This document shows positions 10,403 to 18,984 of a stretch of 51,085 bases of DNA, one piece after another (position 1 is the stretch's first letter; each line of letters starts with the position of its first letter). Source of the stretch: Candidatus Rehaiarchaeum fermentans (GTDB taxonomy: Archaea > Nanobdellota > Nanobdellia > Parvarchaeales > Parvarchaeaceae); assembly GCA_025920435.1 (NCBI GenBank), contig JAPDLT010000004.1:1-51085 (forward strand), given 5' to 3'. The notes below the pieces were generated by a model. That model searched no databases. It worked only from the letters and a program-made list of their open reading frames with translations, and was not told the DNA's origin. Made by a program: the position numbers and the translations under genes.

Positions 10403-10569
10403 AATTTTTCTATTAAATAAACTTTAGCCTTTGATGTTTTAGCAATATCAGGATGCTCTTTATTAAAATATTCAACTAGTTTGTCTAAATATATTTCATC
10501 CATTTCTATTGTTTCTGAAATTAATTTATTTCCTGGTTGTAATTCAAAAGTTACTTTGTATTTTGTCAT
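10399..10569 (-). CDS. Small conserved-looking protein, 56 aa
   Basis: MTKYKVTFELQPGNKLISETIEMDEIYLDKLVEYFNKEHPDIAKTSKAKVYLIEKL*; ATGA-type overlap with the downstream ROK kinase start suggests translational coupling. Confidence 0.6.
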   Translation of the reverse strand: MTKYKVTFELQPGNKLISETIEMDEIYLDKLVEYFNKEHPDIAKTSKAKVYLIEKL

Positions 10570-10654
10570 AATTATTTAATCAATTCATTAAAAAATGCTA
10601 AACGAACTTATAATAAAATTAATAAGTGTTAATTTGAAGAACTAAACATAAACA

Positions 10655-10738
10655 GCAGAGGTAGCGAAGTGGACAAACGCACCAGGTTCAGGACCTGGTC
10701 CCATTAGGGGTTCGAGGGTTCGAATCCCTCCCTCTGCA
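10655..10738 (+). tRNA. tRNA-Leu (CAG)
   Basis: Acceptor gcagagg/cctctgc, anticodon stem ccagg-TTCAGGA-cctgg, long variable arm, T arm gagggTTCGAATccctc. Confidence 0.92.
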
Positions 10739-10765
10739 ATCGCAAGATTTTATTAGTAAAAGCCC

Positions 10766-11845
10766 TTAATAGTTTTTTAAACTCTCTTCTGTTAACTTTT
10801 TTAAATTACTAAAACCAACTCCTATTCTTCTTATCTTTTTATTATCAAGTTTATTTACCAATTGTTTAGCAACTTCAAATAATTTCTTGTAGTCATTAGT
10901 ATAAAAATTTAAAGATAAGGAAACACTTTGATTATCAAAATCTTCATATACTGCTCTAACTGTAACAGTTTTACTAACTAAATTATTTGTTTGTAACTCG
11001 GAAGATAACTCGTAAACCATGGAAAAAACAATTTCTAGAATTTCTTCTTTATCAAGGTCTTTTTCTAAAGTGTTTATAGTGCTAATGCTTTTAGGTATTT
11101 CTTCTTTATTGTATTTATAAGGATCCTCTCCTTTTGCAAGTAAAAATAAGTATGAAGAGGCTTTATCCCCTAATTTAGATCTCAATAAAGAAGGATCTAT
11201 ACTGAATAAATCCTTTACCTTATAAACTCCTAAAGAATTAAGTATTTTTGTAGTTTTTTCTCCCACTCCATACAATTTTGATACTTCTACATCTTTAAGA
11301 AATTCTTGAGCTTCACTCCTTCTTATCACAAATATTCCATTTGGTTTGGCAAATTCACAAGCTAGCTTTGCCATTACTCTATTATAACTTATTCCAATAC
11401 TGCACGGAAGATCGAACTTTTCCTTAATATTTTGCTTTATAGATTCAGCAAGTTCATAAGCCTTTTCATAATTTCCTTTAATTAAAATAAATCCTTCATC
11501 TACGCTAACCTGTTCTAATTCTCCAAATCCTTTTAAGAAGGAAAATATTTCATTTGAAGTCTTAAGATAATAGTCCATGTCCGCATTTATAAAAATAACT
11601 CCTGGAACAGACCTTGCTTTAGATAATGACATTCCGCTTTTAATCCCCATTTTTCTAGCTTCGTAGTTAGAAGTAAGTATTGCACCTCTTTCTCCTACTG
11701 CATGAAAAACAGCAACTGGTTTGCCTTCCAATGATTTGTTTCTTCTAATTTCGCAAGCAACATAAAAATAATCCATATCTACTAAAAGGAAAAGATTGTA
11801 ATTTTCTTTAACATTATAATCTGCTCCACTTACAAATTCATTCAT
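10766..11845 (-). CDS. dinB: Y-family DNA polymerase IV (DinB/Dpo4)
   Basis: LLVDMDYFYVACEIRRN, YSIGIS-type SIGISYNRVMAKLACEFAKPNG, SVDEGF, YGVGEKTTKIL. Confidence 0.9.
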   Translation of the reverse strand: MNEFVSGADYNVKENYNLFLLVDMDYFYVACEIRRNKSLEGKPVAVFHAVGERGAILTSNYEARKMGIKSGMSLSKARSVPGVIFINADMDYYLKTSNEIFSFLKGFGELEQVSVDEGFILIKGNYEKAYELAESIKQNIKEKFDLPCSIGISYNRVMAKLACEFAKPNGIFVIRRSEAQEFLKDVEVSKLYGVGEKTTKILNSLGVYKVKDLFSIDPSLLRSKLGDKASSYLFLLAKGEDPYKYNKEEIPKSISTINTLEKDLDKEEILEIVFSMVYELSSELQTNNLVSKTVTVRAVYEDFDNQSVSLSLNFYTNDYKKLFEVAKQLVNKLDNKKIRRIGVGFSNLKKLTEESLKNY

Positions 11846-12524
11846 GGAATAAATAATCGTTTAGATCCTCTGCATTCACAATAGGTTTATTTAATTTTTC
11901 TTTATCATCAATTGCTATCCTTTGACATGCAGTGTTTATAATAGCATCTCCCTCTAACTCATTAAGATAGTTGAAATTTATTTCATCAAATATAACATCA
12001 TAATATTCTTTTCCGTTTTTAGTTAGCCATTCTTTTATTTTTCCAACTGGAGCAGTTTGACCTGCTTTTATTGTTTGAACAATCAATATAAGTTTTCCTT
12101 TAATAACAGCATCAATTGCTAGCATATTTTTGATTTGCATTTTACGTGCGATTTCTTCATTGTAAAATGTTATTTCAAAGGATTCTGGATCAATATTTAT
12201 AACTGGTTTACCGTATTTTTCTAATATACCATAAACATGAAAATGCCCTTGAGTTAAACTTAATGTAATATCACAATCATTACAATCTGCAGCATATACA
12301 TCACATCCCAATATTTGCCCTGGATAAAAAGCTCTGTATTTAGAACTTTTTATGATGAATTCTTTATCTTTAATCTCATTGACTATTTGTGCAAGATTAT
12401 TTAGATATTGAACAGATGCAACAATATTTATTCTTTTATAGTTTTTCAGTAAATCTTTTATTTTTTCTATTTGTTCAGGAGTAAATAGTTTTTTATATCT
12501 ACTTTCTACGTACATTATTTCCAT
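11838..12524 (-). CDS. Diphthamide biosynthesis Dph1/Dph2-like protein lacking the N-terminal domain
   Basis: RAFYPGQILGCDVYAADCNDCDITLSLTQGHFHVYGI, KPVINIDPES, NTACQRIAIDD match the second and third Dph2 domains; 228 aa only. Confidence 0.75.
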   Translation of the reverse strand: MEIMYVESRYKKLFTPEQIEKIKDLLKNYKRINIVASVQYLNNLAQIVNEIKDKEFIIKSSKYRAFYPGQILGCDVYAADCNDCDITLSLTQGHFHVYGILEKYGKPVINIDPESFEITFYNEEIARKMQIKNMLAIDAVIKGKLILIVQTIKAGQTAPVGKIKEWLTKNGKEYYDVIFDEINFNYLNELEGDAIINTACQRIAIDDKEKLNKPIVNAEDLNDYLFHE

Positions 12525-12558
12525 TTCCTTTATTTTGGATAAGATAATATAAATAATT

Positions 12559-13605
12559 ATGCAAACAGGAATAGTAAATTTGCCTTTACATGATGGAAAA
12601 GCTCCAAAATGGCTTTATAAAAGAATGGTTTCATTACTAATTCCTTTTTCTAAGTTACTTTATGAAGAAGTAGGTGAAGAAGGATTTTTAAATAAGTTAG
12701 CTGACCCCTTTTGGTTTCAATCTTTAGGATGCTTAGTTGGTTATGATTGGCATTCTTCTGGATTAACAACAGTTTTAACTTCAGCATTAAAAGATGCACT
12801 TGCAAAAACAGATGTTCCTATAAAGATTGCTGGAGGAAAGGGAAAAACTGCAATAAACACGCCTAACGAAATAAATCAAGTTAAATGGGATGTGGACAAA
12901 GAAAAATTGATTTACGTAAGTAGAATGATTGCAAAGGTAGATACTGCTCTTGTTCAAACAAATTATCAACTTTATCACCATACTATTGCATTTTCAAAAG
13001 ACGGAAAATGGGCAATAATTCAACAAGGAATGAACACCCAAAACAAATATGCGAGAAGGACTCATTTTATATATTCTAAAAATTTAACGCTTGAACCATA
13101 TGCAGGTTTAGAAGGCATTCCAGAAGAAAATGTATTAAATATGACTAGCAAAGACAGTCTTAATGCACAAAAGATTTTTGTTGAAATTTTTAACAATAAG
13201 AATCAATTAAAACATGATATAGCTCAATTAAGCTTTCCTAGACACCATTTAATTACTATAAATGACATAAAAAATGAAAGTTTAAGAGAATTATTAGAAA
13301 TAAATGAAACTGTTTCTAACTTTGAAGAACTTGCAGCTTTAAGAGGAATAGGAAGAAAAGCAATAAGAGCACTCGCATTGATTTCAGAGCTTATTTATGG
13401 CGAAAGACCTAGCTACGAAGATCCAGTAAAGTTTTCTTTTGCTCATGGAGGAAAAGATGGAACTCCTTATAAAATAAATAAAAAAGATTATGATGAAGAC
13501 ATTTCTCTTCTTAACAAAATAGCTGATAAGTCATTAGGAGAAGAAAAAATAAGGGCGTTTAGAAGATTATCTTATTTTCTTAGTCATGTAAAAACTATTG
13601 AATAA
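12559..13605 (+). CDS. DUF763 family protein
   Basis: TGIVNLPLHDGKAPKWLYKRM, LGCLVGYDWHSSGLTTVL, QQGMNTQNKYARRTHF; HhH-like AALRGIGRKAIRALALISELIYG. Confidence 0.8.
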   Translation: MQTGIVNLPLHDGKAPKWLYKRMVSLLIPFSKLLYEEVGEEGFLNKLADPFWFQSLGCLVGYDWHSSGLTTVLTSALKDALAKTDVPIKIAGGKGKTAINTPNEINQVKWDVDKEKLIYVSRMIAKVDTALVQTNYQLYHHTIAFSKDGKWAIIQQGMNTQNKYARRTHFIYSKNLTLEPYAGLEGIPEENVLNMTSKDSLNAQKIFVEIFNNKNQLKHDIAQLSFPRHHLITINDIKNESLRELLEINETVSNFEELAALRGIGRKAIRALALISELIYGERPSYEDPVKFSFAHGGKDGTPYKINKKDYDEDISLLNKIADKSLGEEKIRAFRRLSYFLSHVKTIE

Positions 13606-13607
13606 AA

Positions 13608-14228
13608 TTATACTAACAATAGATTAAATGTACTCCTTTTACCAATTGCTAAAGGATAGCTTACATTTATGTTTCTTCTACTTAACTCAAACAAAAAATT
13701 GCTATAAAGATTTAGAAATTGAGATAAATTAGAAAATAAAAATAAAACTCCATATTCATTTTCTTTTAGATCCCCGCTCCTAGTTATATAATATTTAAAG
13801 TATGAATTTAGTTCGTGTAAAAATTTACTTTTCAAAGAGTTTTCTATTTCTATTTCTAATCTATTGGAGGAAAGGTAATCTTGTACTTTAAATGCTGAAA
13901 AAGCCCCATAAGAAGGAACATTTTCTTCTTTAGAAAAATTAGTTATTCCAAAGAAAGTGTGAGAAAGCAAGAAATAACCTTCTAACATTTTATCTATCTT
14001 AAATTTAAGATAAATTGGTGCATCATCCTGAGAAGACAATAATAAAATACCTATATCTTCCTTATTACTTAAAAGCAAGAATTTATCGACTAATCCTATG
14101 TTTTTAGAAGATCTCATATTTTCTAATTCTTTATCTAAAGAAGCTAACAAAGCTTCTCTTTGCTCTACACTTAACTTCCACCATTCGTGCGAAATTTTAT
14201 AGAAATATAGGCTTAGTGTACCTTCCAT
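13608..14228 (-). CDS. Hypothetical protein (206 aa)
   Basis: Complete ORF in a gene-dense context; no recognised motif. Confidence 0.5.
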   Translation of the reverse strand: MEGTLSLYFYKISHEWWKLSVEQREALLASLDKELENMRSSKNIGLVDKFLLLSNKEDIGILLLSSQDDAPIYLKFKIDKMLEGYFLLSHTFFGITNFSKEENVPSYGAFSAFKVQDYLSSNRLEIEIENSLKSKFLHELNSYFKYYITRSGDLKENEYGVLFLFSNLSQFLNLYSNFLFELSRRNINVSYPLAIGKRSTFNLLLV

Positions 14229-14288
14229 AAATTTATAGATAACTTAAATAAAAAGAAAGTTTTAAGCATAGGAAAAGTTTATACTAAT

Positions 14289-14669
14289 ATGTTGGTGAAG
14301 GCAAAATCGGTAAGAGCAATATTAAATCAACTGTCTTTAACTGGGTATTTTGTTATAAAGACTGGAAACGGAAAATTCGTTACAGAAACAATACCCTATG
14401 ATCTAGTAAAGGCAATAATAATGGGTAAGTCTGAAAAAAATGGAAACATATTTACTTTATTACCCTACTTTTCTGAAGAATTGAAAAAAATGAGTAAAAA
14501 GGTAAGCAAAATTATTATTAAAAAAGCAGATAAGAGTTGTGTAGGAAATATAATTATAAAAACAGGAAAAAATGAAAGGAAAGCAACTATAAATGCTTCC
14601 CATGCAATCTATATTTCACTACTTTTACACAAGGAAATATATTTAGATAGTTCTTTATTGCATGAATAA
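14289..14669 (+). CDS. BFN/DUF151 (bifunctional nuclease)-like protein
   Basis: C-terminal KATINASHAIYISLLLHKEIYLDSSLLHE resembles the BFN ARPSDAIALALRxGAPIYVxEEVL block. Confidence 0.5.
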   Translation: MLVKAKSVRAILNQLSLTGYFVIKTGNGKFVTETIPYDLVKAIIMGKSEKNGNIFTLLPYFSEELKKMSKKVSKIIIKKADKSCVGNIIIKTGKNERKATINASHAIYISLLLHKEIYLDSSLLHE

Positions 14670-15072
14670 AAAAATCCAAGCAATCATTTGTTTAAAAAAT
14701 TCTAATCTTTTTCTATTACTAAAAAGAAGAAAAGACGGAAAGTGGTCAAATTTAACGGGAAATGTAAAAACTAATGAAACTATAAAGCATGCTTTGTATA
14801 GAGAAATAAAAGAAGAAACTCAAATAAGCAAAAAAGATATAATTTCGATATTTCCTCTTTTTTGTTTTAAGTATAAAAAGAAGAATGAAACCTTTGAAGA
14901 AACAGTTTTTCTAGTTAGAGTAAAAACTACTAGAATAGATATATCAAAAAATCCTGACAAAGAACACTTAGGTTTTGCTTGGTTAGAAACTAAAGATGCA
15001 ATAAAATTACTAAATCATAAACAAATGAAATTAGGAATAGAAATTTCTTCTCTAATTAATAAAAAACAATAA
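14662..15072 (+). CDS. NUDIX hydrolase
   Basis: GNVKTNETIKHALYREIKEETQI matches Gx5Ex7REUxEExxU Nudix box. Confidence 0.8.
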   Translation: MNKKIQAIICLKNSNLFLLLKRRKDGKWSNLTGNVKTNETIKHALYREIKEETQISKKDIISIFPLFCFKYKKKNETFEETVFLVRVKTTRIDISKNPDKEHLGFAWLETKDAIKLLNHKQMKLGIEISSLINKKQ

Positions 15073-15097
15073 AAGGCAAAAATTGTGCCTTAATTCC
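15073..15097 (-). other. Pre-16S processing stem, 3' trailer arm
   Basis: aaggcaaaaattgtgcc-t-taattcc is the reverse complement (one mismatch) of 16597-16621. Confidence 0.8.
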
Positions 15098-15116
15098 TTC
15101 CTCTTTTCATAATTAA

Positions 15117-16601
15117 GAGGTGATCCAGCCGCACGTTCCCGTACGGCTACCTTGTGGCGACTTCGCCCTTCTCATCGAGATTTGATTCGATGCTTTGAGC
15201 ACCTCATCAAATCCCGACTTGACTGGCGTGACGGGCAGTGTGTGCAGGGGGCAGGGAAGTATTCACCGCGAATCGCTATTTCGCGGTTACTACGGATTCC
15301 GCATTCATGAGGCCGAGTTGCAGGCCTCAATCCTAACCAGGCTAGCGATTAGAGGATTGGCTTCTCCTTTCGGAGTTGCATCCCATTGCCGCTAGCAATG
15401 CGATACGCGTGTAGCCCAGGGCATTCGGGCCATACTGACCTGCCGTCGCCCTCACCTTCCTCCCCCTTTCGAGGGCAGTCTCTCTATTTTGCTCGCTCCC
15501 ACGAGGGCGTTAGCAAATAGAGATGAGGGTCTTGCTAGTTACCCGACTTAACGGGACGTTTCACAATACTAGCTGACGACGGCCATGCAGCACCTCTCAG
15601 CGCGTTAGCTAAGATCTTTAGTCTGAGCTTCATCCTGCTGTCGGCCCTGGTAAGGTTCCCGGAGTTGACTCCAATTGAACCGCATATCTCACCCGTTTTT
15701 GTGCCCCCCCGCCAATTTCTTTAAGTTTCGGCCTTGCGGCTGTACTCCCCAGGTGGCTCACTTAACGCCTTCGCTTAAGCACTGCAATTCCACGAGGGAA
15801 TTGCAACACTTAGTGAGCAGCGTTTACTGCTGGGGCTACCCGGGTATCTAATCCGGTTCGTTCTCCCAGCCTTCGTCCCTCACTGTCGGGTTCGTTCTAG
15901 GGAAGCGCCTTCGCCACTGCCGGTCTTCCATGGCTCGGTAGATTTGGCTCTTACCCATGGAGTACCCTTCCCTCCTCCCGACCCCTAGCTAAAGAATATA
16001 CGCACCAGCTGCTTGGTTGAGCCAAGCAATTTAAGTGCGTATGTCTTTAGCCAGCTACGGACGCTTTAGACCCAGTAAATGTGATGACCACTCGGGCTAC
16101 GGGTATTACCGCGGGTGCTGGCACCCGTTTACCCAGCCCTTATTCTCCATGCTATTTCATCGCATGGCAAAAGTAGCATTTCTAAAGAGAAATGCTACAC
16201 GAGGAGTTGCCCTGTCACGCTTACGCGCATTGCAGAGAATTCGGGACTGCTGCACGCCGAAGCGCTGGCGCCCTTGTCTCAGTGCGCCTCTGGGGGATAT
16301 AGCGCCAACTACCCCTACCCGTCTTAGGCTTGGTGGGCCGTTACCCCGCCAACTACCTGATGGGGCACAGACCAATCCTGTGGCGAACATAACGGCAACA
16401 GTTATGCTCTTTCGCAGTTAAATCATTCCAGAAATAACTGCTATCTTGGTTTACCCTCAGTTTCCCGAGGATATCCAAGACCACAGGGTATGTTATCTGT
16501 GTTTTACCTCAGCCGTCCGCCATCTGCCTTGCCGGCAGATAAAACTTGCATGTCTCAGCCCAACTCCTCTAGTGGTCATCTCCAGCAGAATCAACTGGAA
16601 T
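15117..16601 (-). rRNA. 16S rRNA (not followed by 23S)
   Basis: Reverse complement begins ATTCCAGTTGATTCTGCTGGA and ends GTGCGGCTGGATCACCTCTT; contains conserved 515, 806, 926, 1391 blocks. Confidence 0.95.
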
Positions 16602-16621
16602 TAGGGCACAATTTTTGCCTT
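16597..16621 (-). other. Pre-16S processing stem, 5' leader arm
   Basis: ggaatta-g-ggcacaatttttgcctt pairs with 15073-15097. Confidence 0.8.
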
Positions 16622-16772
16622 CATGCATACTTTGTATGCACTCATTTCTCTCATAGCAAAGCTAAAAGCTTTGCTTTTAAACTGCAATTGGAGAGCTTTC
16701 TTCATTGCTGCAATTTATATTGCTAAGCTCAGATGCACTCCGCTATTGCAGATTTTATAAATTAGAATAACT

Positions 16773-16787
16773 AATATAAAAACTTTT
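16773..16787 (-). promoter_or_regulatory. Probable BRE/TATA promoter of the 16S transcript
   Basis: Minus-strand aaaag-TTTTTATATT upstream of the rRNA leader. Confidence 0.5.
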
Positions 16788-16793
16788 AATATT

Positions 16794-17387
16794 CTATTTT
16801 AAAAGAATTTCAATTACATTTTCTATACTATAATTTTTGGCTTCGTAGAGTGATTTTAGCTCTTTAAATATTCCGTAATCTAAATTAAGTTTATTTAAGT
16901 TTCTAGGATCGAAGAGTGAAAGAAATAAAGCTACAAACTGAGAACTTCTTGAATCGCATAATAAATCAAAATTAAGAGTTTTATCTTTATAATAAAGTTG
17001 TAGATAAGTTATACCCCTGTTCTTTCCTTCGATATAAACTTCAAAATAATTTATTTTTCCACTTTTAAGATCTATGAGATTATTATTAGTAAAGTCTCTT
17101 ACTTTTAACCTATTTATATAAGAAATACTCAAAAGAGACAATATTTCCTTTATCTTATTGGCAACATTATTTACATATTTATTTATTTCTTCGTAATCGT
17201 CTACTGAATATAAACGTAAATAACTGACATCTACGTTGATATAGTAACGATCATTAGTCTTATAAACTGTATAAAACGACGAACAATTATTATTTATAAA
17301 ACATTCTTCATCGTTGTCATTTAATTTTGACAAATCTATTATTCCTTCCAATTTCTTCTCTTCGCTCACATATTTAGAAGAAAACAA
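16794..17387 (-). CDS. Hypothetical protein (197 aa)
   Basis: Complete ORF; no recognised family. Confidence 0.45.
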   Translation of the reverse strand: MFSSKYVSEEKKLEGIIDLSKLNDNDEECFINNNCSSFYTVYKTNDRYYINVDVSYLRLYSVDDYEEINKYVNNVANKIKEILSLLSISYINRLKVRDFTNNNLIDLKSGKINYFEVYIEGKNRGITYLQLYYKDKTLNFDLLCDSRSSQFVALFLSLFDPRNLNKLNLDYGIFKELKSLYEAKNYSIENVIEILLK

Positions 17388-17735
17388 GAATAATTTAAAG
17401 TTATATTAATATACCAGTTCTTATTTTCTCCAAGTGTGTAAAAAGAAATTGATGCTTTAAGGTCATCTTTAAGTGAATAAGTAAATAAATCTTCTTTCTT
17501 AAAGGCTTTAATAAATAAAAGGTTAATTTAGTCTTGAGAAAGCCTGAAAAAGAATTAAATGATAAAGATACAAAGCCGAGCGATTATCTTTTAAATATCA
17601 GACAGAAAACACGATTTTTCTTAAAAATAAAAAATTACTGCAACATATATTCATCTCTAGAAAGGAATTATTTACAAATGCAAAAATGTTTAAAGAAAAA
17701 GGTGATTAAATAATAACTTAATTCTTCGCTATTTG

Positions 17736-18425
17736 TTAGTATATATGGTAAAAATCAAAAAGTTTATTTCTCATTTCTATCATATACGTACAACCTTCTT
17801 CTAGCACTTCATCTGCTTCTCCTTTTGTTATTCCGAACTTAACTTTCATCCAGTTTTCTTCCTTTTGCTGCTCTTCAGGTTTTAATTCATAGAGCTCTTT
17901 AACATATTCGTCGTATTTGTTTAAGAAGTGCGCGACAAAATTACCCTTTTCTACTATTTTATGAATTTTTTGAATCTGACTTTCATCAAAACCAATATAC
18001 TTTAAGCCTTTTCTTAACTTTTTCCAAGTATATTTTTTGCGACGGCCTTTCGACGAGTACTTTAAATTACACGCTTCGCTTAGCCATCCTTGCGCGCGTA
18101 TCGGTCTTCTAGTGGTTATTTTATAAGCTGCGCTTTCTAAAGCAGATCTTACTAAAATAACAGCTGCTTCTAAGTAACCTTCCCTATAGCATTCTACCGC
18201 TTCTAAAAATAGCTGATTTGCTTCCCAAAAGAAATCTATTTTTTGGCGCTCTGGAACCTTATTACTTTCTTGTATCTTATCATATCCTTTAAAATATCTA
18301 TCCAGTATTTTGTCTGCAAATTCTTCGCGCTCGTGCTTAAAAGGCTCTTTAGTTAGCCATCTCCATATCCTCAACTCCTCACTCTTACTATATGGTATAG
18401 ATTCTTTAGACTCATATGTTTCCAT
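17736..18425 (-). CDS. HEPN/DUF4145-like protein
   Basis: Helical FFWEANQLFLEAVECYREGYLEAAVILVRSALESAAYKIT resembles DUF4145/HEPN four-helix core. Confidence 0.5.
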   Translation of the reverse strand: METYESKESIPYSKSEELRIWRWLTKEPFKHEREEFADKILDRYFKGYDKIQESNKVPERQKIDFFWEANQLFLEAVECYREGYLEAAVILVRSALESAAYKITTRRPIRAQGWLSEACNLKYSSKGRRKKYTWKKLRKGLKYIGFDESQIQKIHKIVEKGNFVAHFLNKYDEYVKELYELKPEEQQKEENWMKVKFGITKGEADEVLEEGCTYMIEMRNKLFDFYHIY

Positions 18426-18859
18426 GGATTAATGGACCCATATAAAATTATAAAAATAAGAACGGTAAGAGCATAACTTTTCCTTAATAAAAAGAAGTAA
18501 AAATTCTGAATTTTGTAAATAAGTTAGGAAATGAAATAAAAAGTGTTATTTTGCATTCAGAGTTATTTGAATTAAGCAAAATAAGTAGCTTTCCACATCT
18601 GAGTTAGTTTTCAGAATGTTGATTAATAAATCCGCAAAATATGAACTTAGAACGTTCAAGTTACTACATTAGCATCGTTAATTTATTATTAGTAAAATTA
18701 TTAAGTTATGATGGTTTAAAACAAGATTAATATAATGTTTAAGAGAAATGATTATGAAATAATTTTTTATAGGGCTTTTTAATTAATAAAAATTTAAATT
18801 AACCACACAAAGTATATTTGATATAAGCGGTATCATAAATAAATACTATAAAAGAATAC

Positions 18860-18882
18860 AAAAGGAGTAAATTACTCCTTTT
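18860..18882. repeat. Perfect palindrome / hairpin (terminator-like)
   Basis: aaaaggagtaa-a-ttactcctttt, 11-bp arms, T-rich on both flanks; lies downstream of the minus-strand 265-aa ORF. Confidence 0.6.
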
Positions 18883-18984
18883 TATATCAGCAGAAATAGA
18901 CAATTTCACGAGAAAATGTTTTTCCTTACCTGGAGCAGAATTTATTTATAAAATCTAAAAATAAAATTTAGACTTTCGAGCAAA

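Noticed and set aside
15195-16726. Track ORFs inside the 16S region (15195-15395, 16035-16421, 16115-16327, 16157-16390, 16490-16726)
   Set aside because: They fall within the rRNA gene or its leader and are spurious translations of structured RNA sequence.
17534-17711. Possible TTG-start small ORF (LRKPEKELNDKDTKPSDYLLNIRQKTRFFLKIKN...)
   Set aside because: No clear promoter or start codon, no recognised motif; could be chance in a Lys-rich AT-rich gap.
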